From: Sphingobacterium endophyticum
GTDB taxonomy: Bacteria; Bacteroidota; Bacteroidia; Sphingobacteriales; Sphingobacteriaceae
NCBI RefSeq assembly: GCF_009733535.1
Contig: NZ_SMMI01000026.1
Coordinates: 1 to 41,571 of the forward strand
Direction: 5' to 3'
Length of the DNA stretch: 41,571 nt
This document shows positions 25,693 to 33,430 of this stretch, piece by piece. A model generated the notes under the pieces. It did no database searches, was not told where the DNA came from, and saw only the letters and a list, made by a program, of their open reading frames with translations. The position numbers were made by a program, and so were the translations under genes. The first letter of the stretch is position 1. Every line of letters starts with the position of its first letter.

Positions 25693-28022
25693 TAAAACTT
25701 ATAATTGATATTTAAGGATGCTGTAGTACCTGCTCCCTTTACATATTCAGCATCAACCGCTCTATATTGACTTACTACTGGGTAATAGTCTTTATTTAAT
25801 AAGTTCTCAATACCCAATCCTAAAGTCCATTGCTTATTTATTTTATAACTTCCCGAAAGATTAAATAAATCTATTGGTTTGATCGATCCTTCACTATTCT
25901 TGTATATACCCTTTTCATTTGGCTCAAATCGGTCACGAGATCCAGTATGAACCCAGTGTAATTGAACATTAACAGCTTCTATTGGGCTATAATAAAGATA
26001 AGCAGTTGCTTTGTCTGGGGTAATTCTAGTCCCATTTAAATAATGACTTTTTCCATCTTCTTCTTCTGCTTTCCCTTCGACATGTGCATATGTTCCTCCT
26101 AAAGTCCATTTTTCAGATAATTTTGCATTCAATGTGAATTCTAGACCTTGAACTTTTTCTGGTAATCTTTGTGCTACTAAATAACCGCCAATATCAACTA
26201 ATTCAACCCCCATTTTAGATGTGCTGTAATAATAAGAGGCTGAGAAATTGAAAATACTATAAGCACTCGAAAATCCAATTTCGTAGTTGTTTGTTATGAC
26301 TGGATCAGTTTTTATGCTGTCTAAATCGTTGTCTGTAGCTCTTCGAACTATTCTACCTAATTCATTTATGGCAAACCCTTGTGAAAAACTTACAAATGGG
26401 TTGAAATAATCGAATTTATTATATCGTAATCCTGCATTAAAAGTTGCTCCCTTATAAGGGATTTTTCCTCCTGTTACTGCTATGCTCCCTTCGTTATTTG
26501 GACCTGTCGCTATGGTGTGAAAGTCCTTAATTTTTACTGTTGCATTTTCATATCGAACTCCCCCTTTAAAAATTAAATTCTCAAAGAAATCAATTTTTAA
26601 CTGCGCGTAGGGTGCTATGTTTACCATATTCATATCAGGAATATAAATCCGGCCATCTGTCAAGTTCTGATCCGTGATATCGTTTAAGAGATCAATTCCA
26701 TAAGTAACTTCTGCATTCGAATTTAATACCTCAAATGCTGTATTCAGATTTAAGCGGAGTCCTTTTTTCTCAGAATTTATCTGTGTTTGTCCAGGACCAT
26801 ACCATGCAGTTCCCTTTTCAATGTACCTATTCATTGAACGAAAGGTGTTATAATATAATGATGCTTGCAAGGATGTTGAACCAATAAGATTATTGTGATA
26901 ATAATTCAACATGGCATTATGATTATAAGGTGTACCTGTCGGTTTACCTGGATCATCTCCCTTTACAGCAATTGTAGGGGACTGACCATATTTTCCAGTT
27001 TGGCTGATGTATTTAGCATGTTGAGAACTATTGTAAAAATTGTATAGGACGGATAATCCGGAATTAGAATTTATATCATAACCAACTTTTAGGAAGGCGT
27101 TGTATTGATAAGAATTCGACAAACCATCGACCTGACCAAGAGCAATTCCGTCGGCATCCCTTTGTAATCCCGTATAATCGATCGTTCCACTAACTGTATA
27201 GTTCCATTTGTTAGATCTCCCGAAAATTGTTTGGTCAACCCTATATCCCATTGTTTCACTGGAATGAAATGGATTGATGGTGCTCCTTAGGTTAGTTATC
27301 CCAGAAAAGGATTTTAATGCATCTTTGTTGGTTTTGGTAATATAATTAATAATACCTCCCGCTGATCCATTGCCATAAATAGAGGTGGCTCCTTTGATGA
27401 CCTCAACCCGTTCTATGACTGCCGGATCAATTGATCGTATATCTCTCGCTCCATTCATTAATGGCGTTGATTGGGGAATTCCATCTATTAACACAAGGAC
27501 AGACCTCCCGCGTAATGTTTGACCGGTGTTTGTCGCTTTATTATTACTTACTCCTAAACCCGGTATGGTATTACCTAATATGTTTGAAATATTTGTGTTT
27601 ATTTGACTTTGAGCTTCTATTTCTTTGCTTGTCAGAATAGATATGGACGAAGGAACCGTCGAAATATGTTCTGGTTTTCTTCCTGCAGTCACAACAATTT
27701 CATCTAAATTGTTTAATTGTTGCATGTTAATAATCAAGGGATTCTTTAAAGTATCAGTATGGATGCGCTGTGTAATTGTTTGAAATCCACTATAACTAAG
27801 TTGTAAATTAATGGATTCTTTCTCTGAGCTTCCATCAATTCTATAATATCCCCTTATATCCGTCCTGCCAATTAACTTGCCATTTAGTTTTATATTGACA
27901 TTTTCTTGGGCTTCATTATTTGTTTTTACAAATAAATCTATTTGTTGGGCTATAGAGTTATAACTAAAAAATATTGTACAGAATAGCGTGAAAATTCGAA
28001 GATATGTATTGAAGCTTTGCAT
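25692..28022 (-). CDS. TonB-dependent receptor (probable siderophore/iron receptor)
   Basis: A 776-residue outer-membrane receptor. A signal peptide (MQSFNTYLRIFTLFCTIFFS..., cut near SIA) is followed by a CarboxypepD-like domain (about 25-105), the TonB-box-like DEIVVTAGRKPEH and plug (about 110-220, with VLIDGIPQS and ERVEVIKGATSIYGNGSAGG), and the barrel ending in an aromatic strand (NINYKF). An in-frame ATG at 28058 would add 12 residues (MAQFIIVLNKNK), but it lies within the -7 element of a perfect promoter, so ATG 28022 is the start. Coupling to the PepSY protein suggests ferric-siderophore uptake; the actual ligand is not shown by the sequence. Confidence 0.92.
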   Translation of the reverse strand: MQSFNTYLRIFTLFCTIFFSYNSIAQQIDLFVKTNNEAQENVNIKLNGKLIGRTDIRGYYRIDGSSEKESINLQLSYSGFQTITQRIHTDTLKNPLIINMQQLNNLDEIVVTAGRKPEHISTVPSSISILTSKEIEAQSQINTNISNILGNTIPGLGVSNNKATNTGQTLRGRSVLVLIDGIPQSTPLMNGARDIRSIDPAVIERVEVIKGATSIYGNGSAGGIINYITKTNKDALKSFSGITNLRSTINPFHSSETMGYRVDQTIFGRSNKWNYTVSGTIDYTGLQRDADGIALGQVDGLSNSYQYNAFLKVGYDINSNSGLSVLYNFYNSSQHAKYISQTGKYGQSPTIAVKGDDPGKPTGTPYNHNAMLNYYHNNLIGSTSLQASLYYNTFRSMNRYIEKGTAWYGPGQTQINSEKKGLRLNLNTAFEVLNSNAEVTYGIDLLNDITDQNLTDGRIYIPDMNMVNIAPYAQLKIDFFENLIFKGGVRYENATVKIKDFHTIATGPNNEGSIAVTGGKIPYKGATFNAGLRYNKFDYFNPFVSFSQGFAINELGRIVRRATDNDLDSIKTDPVITNNYEIGFSSAYSIFNFSASYYYSTSKMGVELVDIGGYLVAQRLPEKVQGLEFTLNAKLSEKWTLGGTYAHVEGKAEEEDGKSHYLNGTRITPDKATAYLYYSPIEAVNVQLHWVHTGSRDRFEPNEKGIYKNSEGSIKPIDLFNLSGSYKINKQWTLGLGIENLLNKDYYPVVSQYRAVDAEYVKGAGTTASLNINYKF

Positions 28023-28038
28023 CTTATTTTTATTTAGA

Positions 28039-28053
28039 ACAATTATAAATTGT
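28039..28053. promoter_or_regulatory. Candidate operator at the TonB receptor transcription start
   Basis: ACAATT-ATA-AATTGT is a perfect palindrome with 6-bp arms. It covers the predicted transcription start (about 28049) of the receptor and lies between the -7 element and the start codon, a typical repressor position. It can also be read as a 7-1-7 inverted repeat with one mismatch, the geometry of Fur-type sites, though the bases differ from the E. coli Fur box. Confidence 0.45.
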
Positions 28054-28055
28054 GC

Positions 28056-28086
28056 CAAAAATAGATAAACTAGCTAAAATTCCAAA
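28056..28086 (-). promoter_or_regulatory. Promoter of the TonB receptor-PepSY operon
   Basis: TTTG (28086-28083), exactly 19 nt, then TATTTTTG (28063-28056) on the reverse strand: a perfect Bacteroidetes promoter. Transcription should start near 28049, giving a leader of about 27 nt to ATG 28022. Confidence 0.8.
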
Positions 28087-28144
28087 TACTAGAATTAAAT
28101 ATTATTAAAAAAATTTGTTATTAAATTATTTTTAGCCAATTAAG

Positions 28145-28804
28145 CTATTGGATTTTAATCTTCCCGAGGTTTATACTATCTGTACATTCTTCTTGCTGCG
28201 TAATGGAATAAAAAGATAGATATATATGATAGTTTGAATCTTCAGGGCTTTGGCCAATTTTGATCAATTGATTTCCTTTTAATATATTTTCACCTTCAAG
28301 AATTCCAAATATAGATTTAGACACTATGTTTTCTGAGATTATTATTGCCATACATCGAAAGTCTTTCATTTTATGTTTGGAAACAGTCTCATTATTAAGA
28401 TTCCAGGAAATTCTTAATATACCTGAATTAGGGTCCAGCTGTATTTGATACTCCTCTACTGGGTTTTCAAGACCTTTACTGATTTTAAATTTTTCCCAAT
28501 TGATGCTAATTTGTTCTTCCTTCTCATCAAATGAATGCATTAGATTATATGACATCGCATTATTATGGCTTGTTAAATTGGGATTATAATCTTTAAAACC
28601 AATCCGAATATAGGGTAGAATGGGATTCAAAATGGTCTGCATAATTTTGAACTTCGTAATGGTTCTTTCTTGTAATTTCGTTTTTTTTAATAAACTCTTC
28701 TTAGGTTTTGACCGAACATAGGTCTTGCCTTTCCATGTACAAAATACAAAATCACCTAAAACCCCTGAAAAAATACCTTCTTTATCTTTAAGAATAATTG
28801 CCAT
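28145..28804 (-). CDS. DUF6266 family protein
   Basis: A 219-residue protein with the DUF6266 layout: MAIILKDKEGIFSGVLGDFV start, then WKGKTYVRSKPKKS, a K-x-x-Q-E-R-T segment and IRIGFKDYNPNLTSHNNAMSYNL, and a beta-rich C-terminal part of the fibronectin-like kind. There is no signal peptide. The role is unknown; relatives often occur in many copies in Sphingobacteriaceae genomes, in accessory regions. It lies alone with spacers on both sides, and no clear promoter or terminator was found for it. Confidence 0.75.
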   Translation of the reverse strand: MAIILKDKEGIFSGVLGDFVFCTWKGKTYVRSKPKKSLLKKTKLQERTITKFKIMQTILNPILPYIRIGFKDYNPNLTSHNNAMSYNLMHSFDEKEEQISINWEKFKISKGLENPVEEYQIQLDPNSGILRISWNLNNETVSKHKMKDFRCMAIIISENIVSKSIFGILEGENILKGNQLIKIGQSPEDSNYHIYLSFYSITQQEECTDSINLGKIKIQ

Positions 28805-28935
28805 AATCTAAAATTTGCTTTTCATAAATATAAGTAAAGCAATATAATTTTTGTTTAAATGTTTAATTAAATTTCTTATAAGTTAATGTTAACTTTAGTA
28901 TTTTTTATATAGTCTGCATGTATTTTATAAAATTT

Positions 28936-28968
28936 TCAAAAAAAAAGCATCGATAATTTCGATGCTTC
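28936..28968 (-). terminator. Terminator of the DUF4886 gene
   Basis: On the reverse strand AAGCATCGA and TCGATGCTT form a perfect 9-bp stem around a 5-nt loop, followed by T8 and more. It lies 20-50 nt beyond the stop codon. Confidence 0.88.
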
Positions 28969-28988
28969 CTTTCAATGTTTTTATTGAT

Positions 28989-29846
28989 TTATTTTTTAAC
29001 CTTGGATACCTTAAAAGGTTTTTTAACAGCCTTTTTTGCGGCCTCCTTAACTATCTTTGACTGAAGTTCAGTAAGCTTTTCTGGCTTGTAGTCAGTTTTG
29101 GTAGGGTCAAGGTTAAATAATTTTGCATACCAAGTCAATGCTGCGGCAAATCTCCCATAGTCTAGATTCAAATGGTAGCCATCTCTGGTAAAATTATCTC
29201 CAATACTACTTGTCCTTCCATTTTGGATCGTTGTTCCATCAGGTACAATAAATGCATAGTCTCCTGTTTTATCAAGCCTCGATGTCACGCTCATGATACT
29301 GTCGTACATGTTCTTTTGACTGTTATCGTAATTTGTAAAACCTTCATGTTTTGAATCTTGTTGATATGCCCATGTCTGGTGATAAACTAAACGGGTATCG
29401 GGATGAACATGTGCAAAAACATAGGTCCATAAATCACCTAAAGTTTGCATAATGACATTGTATTTTCCCGATAACGGACTTGCTTGTTGCAAGCTTACAT
29501 AATCCCAATTATCATCAGCCAATGCCTCTTCTATGCTTACTTGTTCTGTTGTTTTTTTGGAACCATCCAAACCTATTTTTCGATAACTATATGCCTTTAG
29601 GTTATTATGTGCATTTTTTATGTGCAGTTCCAAAGGTGCTCCACCAATATATAGGTTGCCAATAACTATTTTTTTTCCAGCGCCTGTCGATAGTTCATAT
29701 AAATAGTTCTCTAGTGCATCTTCCGAAAAGCTATTTCCGATAGCTAATACTTTAATGATATCATCATCTTTTGGAGATGTTTCCTGTGCCAAAACATATT
29801 GGAACTGTAGGAATACGATGAATAGATAAATTGATAGTTTCTTCAT
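28989..29846 (-). CDS. DUF4886 SGNH-hydrolase-like secreted protein
   Basis: A 285-residue protein with a signal peptide (MKKLSIYLFIVFLQFQYVLA). The SGNH block I variant AIGNSFSEDA (about residues 35-44) supplies the serine, and the C-terminal block RDGYHLNLDYGR supplies the Asp-His pair, so a carbohydrate esterase-type active site is likely. A glycine (about 73-75) and the S-x-Q-Q-A-S region may form the oxyanion hole. The last 20 residues are very basic (KEAAKKAVKKPFKVSKVKK), odd for this family and possibly a cell-surface retention tail. The gene is monocistronic with its own terminator. The substrate is unknown. Confidence 0.85.
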   Translation of the reverse strand: MKKLSIYLFIVFLQFQYVLAQETSPKDDDIIKVLAIGNSFSEDALENYLYELSTGAGKKIVIGNLYIGGAPLELHIKNAHNNLKAYSYRKIGLDGSKKTTEQVSIEEALADDNWDYVSLQQASPLSGKYNVIMQTLGDLWTYVFAHVHPDTRLVYHQTWAYQQDSKHEGFTNYDNSQKNMYDSIMSVTSRLDKTGDYAFIVPDGTTIQNGRTSSIGDNFTRDGYHLNLDYGRFAAALTWYAKLFNLDPTKTDYKPEKLTELQSKIVKEAAKKAVKKPFKVSKVKK

Positions 29847-30025
29847 TTTATTAGAGATTTTGGAATTTTATAGGAAGTTCTTCTATGATGTTCCTAAATA
29901 CTATAAAAGTACAAAAAATATAGCTTAGAGATATTTTCTTTCTCAAAAATCAGAAGGGTTCTGACCTTTAATGTTTTGCATTTTAACCTTAATAATATGG
30001 TAAATTAAGGGTAATTTTGATGCAT

Positions 30026-30682
30026 ATGGCTTATAAGTTTATTGATAATTATCGGGAGAAGGGAGCTAGGAAGCAATTAGTCAAGCATCTAGAGAAAAGA
30101 GGTATTGAGGACAAGAAAGTGTTAGAAGCAATTGCTAAGGTACCCCGCCATTATTTCTTTGATGAAACCTTTTGGAACCAAGCGTACCGAGATATTGCAT
30201 TCCCAATCGGAGATGGGCAGACAATATCACAACCTTATACCGTAGCTTATCAAAGCCAGCTGCTTCATATCAAAAAAGGTGATAAAGTCTTGGAAATCGG
30301 AACTGGTTCCGGTTATCAAACCTGTATTCTTATGGAACTCGGGGCTGATGTTTACACCATTGAAAGACAAGAAAATCTTTATAATAGAACCATTCAGGTT
30401 CTTCCTTATATGGGCTATAAGCCTAATTTCTTCCTCGGGGATGGCTCAAAAGGAATTCCTGAAAAAGCTCCTTACGATAAAATAATTGTTACCGCCGGTG
30501 CTCCCTTTGTGCCTGAAAAAATGTTAAAACAACTGCGACTGGGTGGACTTTTAGTTATTCCAGTTGGTGATGAAAAATTTCAGAAGATGGTTACCATACT
30601 CCGTGTTGGTGAAAATGACTTCGAAAGAATCGAATTGGATACCTTCAGGTTTGTACCTTTAGTTGGTGATCAAGCTTGGTAG
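30026..30682 (+). CDS. pcm: Protein-L-isoaspartate O-methyltransferase
   Basis: A 218-residue SAM-dependent methyltransferase that repairs isoaspartyl residues in aged proteins. The SAM-binding motif VLEIGTGSGYQT (about residues 90-101), the acidic end of the next strand (YTIERQ) and the preceding TISQPYTVAY substrate-loop segment are all typical. I choose ATG 30026 (MAYKFIDNYR), matching usual family starts; ATG 30020 and TTG 30017 are possible. A TAATTTTG element (30012-30019) abuts these starts. The mutS-like gene follows after 42 nt. Confidence 0.93.
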   Translation: MAYKFIDNYREKGARKQLVKHLEKRGIEDKKVLEAIAKVPRHYFFDETFWNQAYRDIAFPIGDGQTISQPYTVAYQSQLLHIKKGDKVLEIGTGSGYQTCILMELGADVYTIERQENLYNRTIQVLPYMGYKPNFFLGDGSKGIPEKAPYDKIIVTAGAPFVPEKMLKQLRLGGLLVIPVGDEKFQKMVTILRVGENDFERIELDTFRFVPLVGDQAW

Positions 30683-30724
30683 AAAATCAGCCCATTTCTC
30701 GCTTCTAATCCATAACTTAGCAGC

Positions 30725-32545
30725 ATGAGTGCAGAATTTTACCAAAGCAATGTCGATAAGACCCAAAAAGATATCAAGTTATTAGAGCAGCAGATTAACA
30801 AAAATGCCTTCTTAAGGCTAGGGTTAATGCTGTTAGGTGGAATCGGAATATGGCAGTTGTTCGCGCTCAATAATATTCTTATCGTTTTAGTTGCTTTCTT
30901 TTTACTCATTTTCCTTTTTGCGTTCTTAGTTTTTAGACAAGCTAAAGTCGACCGTAAATTACAGGAAGCCAAAGTTTTCCTACGGATTAATGAAAACGAA
31001 ATTCAAATCCTGAACCGCAAAAAGAATATGTATGAAGATGGAGCGGAATTTGAAGATCAAAAGCATCCCTATTCTTCAGACCTTGACGTTTTCGGTCCGA
31101 ATTCACTTTTTGAATTGCTAAACAGATGCGCCACAAAAGATGGGGTAGCTGTTTTGAAATCCTGGCTGCATGCTCCTGCTGATAAAATAGAAATTCTTGA
31201 TCGTCAACAGGCTGTAAATGAATTGAAAGATGATCCCCAGCATTTACAAGCTTTCCAAACAAAAATGCTCTTCAATTTAGGCTCTAAAATTAATTTGAGA
31301 TCCTATATTCACAGCTATTTTCATGATAAATCTTTCGAATTTGGAAACGCATTTTATAAAATTTACGTTCCTCTTGTTCCATGGATATTTCTCTTGGGAA
31401 TCTTATTCTCGGTATTTATTCAAAATATTTCAGGTTACTTATTAGGCCTAGCTATAGTTCATTTGCTTTGGACAATTGCTCAGGCGGGTAGGGTAGGTCA
31501 GTTCTCTAACCGTATCGATAAAATAGGCGTTTCATTGATTGGATTTGCCGATGCGATCAAATTAATTGAAGACAGGAAATATTCTGCAGTTCTTAATCAG
31601 GAAATACAAGGTAAAATTGAGGTCGAAAACCAAAATAAAAAACTGTCAAGTATTATTCATGAACTTGGAAAACTCATCGATAAACTGGACGTACGTAACA
31701 ATATGTTGGTTGGTGCCATTCTAAATATGCTTTTTCTTTGGGACTTCAAGCAAGTAATGGCTATCAGCAGATGGAAAAACCAATACGAGGATTCTATTCT
31801 TTCTGGATTTGATGCGGTGGCTAAATATGAATCTTTAACATCATTATCCATTTTAGCTTATAACCACCAAGATTGGACACAGCCGATTATTAAAAATGAT
31901 TTTGAAAAAGATCACCTACTTGCTGTTGATGTGAACCATCCACTGATCCCTCAGGACAAATCTGTCGGTAATACCTATGATGCCGCTGATCATAAAATTG
32001 CATTGATTACCGGATCTAATATGGCCGGAAAAAGTACTTTTTTAAGAACAGTTGGTATTAATGCCGTCTTAGCCTACGCAGGGGCAGTAGTTTGTGCAAA
32101 ACAATTTGAACTGCCTATTTATGAGCTAGTCACCTATATGCGCATCAAAGACTCTTTAAATGAAAGTACATCAACTTTTAAAGCAGAACTTGATCGGATG
32201 AAGTTTATACTTGAACGTGTAAATAGTATTAAATCGAGCTTTTTCTTAATCGATGAAATGTTGCGTGGAACAAATTCTGTTGATAAATATTTAGGCTCAA
32301 AAGCTATTATTAAAAAATTAATCAGTCTAAACGGACGTGGTATGTTGGCAACCCATGACTTACAGTTGTCCGAATTAGTTGTTGATTATCCAGGATACTT
32401 GAAAAATTTCCACTTTGATATTCAAGTCCAAGGATCTGAAATGTTATTTGACTATAAATTGAAGGATGGTGCATGTACTATTTTTAATGCCTCAATGCTA
32501 TTAAAGGGTATTGGGATAGTCGTTGAAAGCGAAAAAGTTGATTAA
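30725..32545 (+). CDS. Membrane-anchored MutS-like ATPase
   Basis: A 606-residue MutS-family protein lacking the mismatch-recognition domain I of MutS1. The ATPase domain is intact: Walker A ITGSNMAGKSTFLRT (about residues 427-441), Walker B FFLIDEMLRGTNS (about 505-517) and the THD switch (ATHDLQLSE). Before it are lever/clamp-type helices. Two pairs of strongly hydrophobic segments stand out, at about 29-70 (LGLMLLGGIGIW, then ILIVLVAFFLLIFLFAFLVF) and about 213-250 (VPLVPWIFLLGILFSVFI, then GYLLGLAIVHLLWTIA), so the protein is probably membrane-embedded. Such MutS relatives are common in Bacteroidetes, but their function is not established; ordinary mismatch repair is unlikely. Confidence 0.88.
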   Translation: MSAEFYQSNVDKTQKDIKLLEQQINKNAFLRLGLMLLGGIGIWQLFALNNILIVLVAFFLLIFLFAFLVFRQAKVDRKLQEAKVFLRINENEIQILNRKKNMYEDGAEFEDQKHPYSSDLDVFGPNSLFELLNRCATKDGVAVLKSWLHAPADKIEILDRQQAVNELKDDPQHLQAFQTKMLFNLGSKINLRSYIHSYFHDKSFEFGNAFYKIYVPLVPWIFLLGILFSVFIQNISGYLLGLAIVHLLWTIAQAGRVGQFSNRIDKIGVSLIGFADAIKLIEDRKYSAVLNQEIQGKIEVENQNKKLSSIIHELGKLIDKLDVRNNMLVGAILNMLFLWDFKQVMAISRWKNQYEDSILSGFDAVAKYESLTSLSILAYNHQDWTQPIIKNDFEKDHLLAVDVNHPLIPQDKSVGNTYDAADHKIALITGSNMAGKSTFLRTVGINAVLAYAGAVVCAKQFELPIYELVTYMRIKDSLNESTSTFKAELDRMKFILERVNSIKSSFFLIDEMLRGTNSVDKYLGSKAIIKKLISLNGRGMLATHDLQLSELVVDYPGYLKNFHFDIQVQGSEMLFDYKLKDGACTIFNASMLLKGIGIVVESEKVD

Positions 32546-32550
32546 CTTTG
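32523..32550 (+). promoter_or_regulatory. Putative promoter of the thioesterase gene
   Basis: TTG (32523-32525), 17 nt, TAACTTTG (32543-32550). The -7 element overlaps the end of the mutS-like gene and lies 16 nt before the ATG. Confidence 0.45.
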
Positions 32551-32566
32551 CACTTCAATTTAAAAA

Positions 32567-32968
32567 ATGACTATTCAAGACCGTATCGATCAAAGTGAAA
32601 CACGCATTACAATGACTGTGTTTCCTTCCCTTACCAATCATCATGACACGCTTTTCGGTGGAAAAGCTATGGCGATTATGGATGAGGTTTCCTTTATGTG
32701 TGCAACCCGTTTTTGTAGAAAATCCTTAGTTACCGTATCAACTGATAAAATTGATTTCCATAAAGCTATTCCTTCTGGAAGTATCGTTGAGGCAATTGCC
32801 AGAGTGGAAAACATTGGGAACTCCAGCCTAAAAGTCTATGTTGAAATATATTTGGAAAGTATGTATGAGGACGGACGTGAATTAGCAATTCAGGGACGAT
32901 TTACTTTTGTGGCTTTAGGTGACGATAAAAAACCAATCCCGGTCCTTCAAGGATTGGATGTTGCTTAA
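32567..32968 (+). CDS. Hotdog-fold acyl-CoA thioesterase
   Basis: A 133-residue single hotdog domain of the YciA/BFIT type. The central-helix signature HHDTLFGGKAMAIMDEVSFMCA (key residues N/H-x-x-x-T-L-F-G-G and the MDE acidic pair) lies at about residues 24-45, followed by strands ending RFTFVAL. It hydrolyses acyl-CoA esters in the cytoplasm; chain length preference cannot be read from the sequence. Start at ATG 32567. It converges with the DUF779 gene across an 18-bp gap without room for a terminator. Confidence 0.9.
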   Translation: MTIQDRIDQSETRITMTVFPSLTNHHDTLFGGKAMAIMDEVSFMCATRFCRKSLVTVSTDKIDFHKAIPSGSIVEAIARVENIGNSSLKVYVEIYLESMYEDGRELAIQGRFTFVALGDDKKPIPVLQGLDVA

Positions 32969-32986
32969 TCTTTTATCAGCAAAATT

Positions 32987-33361
32987 TTATTCATTTCGTA
33001 TGACTTCAGGTAATTCCTTCAATTCTGATTCGGTAAATAATCGATAGTGAATCTTGAAGGTTTTGCCCATTGGAGTCTCCAAGGAAAAACCTCCCGGTCC
33101 AAATCCTTCCAATACATCCAACGTAAAATGTGAAAACTTCCAGTATTCAAATAAATCCCTATCAACCCAAAACTCATAGCCTTCTACCAAACCTATCATT
33201 GCATCATTCATCCTAGGGTAAAATCCTCCTTTTTCAAAACATTGTGGTTGCGTGCCTTCACAACATCCACCTGCCTGATAAAACATCAGCGGACCGTGTT
33301 TTTCTGTCAATTCCCGGATTACTTCCTTTGCCGTATCGGTAACATCTATTCTTGAAATCAT
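32987..33361 (-). CDS. DUF779 protein, partner of aldehyde dehydrogenase
   Basis: A 124-residue protein from ATG 33361 (MISRIDVTDTAKEVI). A longer frame from 33394 would place its first codons inside a hairpin terminator, so the internal Met is preferred. A cysteine-rich segment AGGCCEGTQPQCFEKG suggests metal binding. DUF779 genes commonly sit next to acetaldehyde-type aldehyde dehydrogenases, as here. Biochemical role unknown; assisting or regulating the dehydrogenase is an inference from this neighbourhood. Confidence 0.85.
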   Translation of the reverse strand: MISRIDVTDTAKEVIRELTEKHGPLMFYQAGGCCEGTQPQCFEKGGFYPRMNDAMIGLVEGYEFWVDRDLFEYWKFSHFTLDVLEGFGPGGFSLETPMGKTFKIHYRLFTESELKELPEVIRNE

Positions 33362-33370
33362 TTTGTCTGT

Positions 33371-33402
33371 TTTAAAAAAGGGGTTAATTTGCATAACCCC
33401 TT
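33371..33402 (-). terminator. Hairpin with T run between the ALDH and DUF779 genes
   Basis: On the reverse strand AAGGGGTTA and TAACCCCTT form a 9-bp stem around 7 nt, followed by T6. It lies about 30 nt after the dehydrogenase stop and 10 nt before the DUF779 start. It may end most transcripts and leave DUF779 to read-through, or stabilise the upstream mRNA. Confidence 0.7.
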
Positions 33403-33430
33403 ATCACACATTAAACTATTCACTGTTCTA

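Noticed and set aside
28023..28058. Upstream start of the TonB receptor at 28058
   Set aside because: That ATG falls inside the -7 element of a perfect promoter, and the extra residues spoil the signal peptide.
33362..33394. Upstream start of the DUF779 protein
   Set aside because: The extra codons overlap a terminator-like hairpin and its T run; the internal Met begins the family-like sequence.
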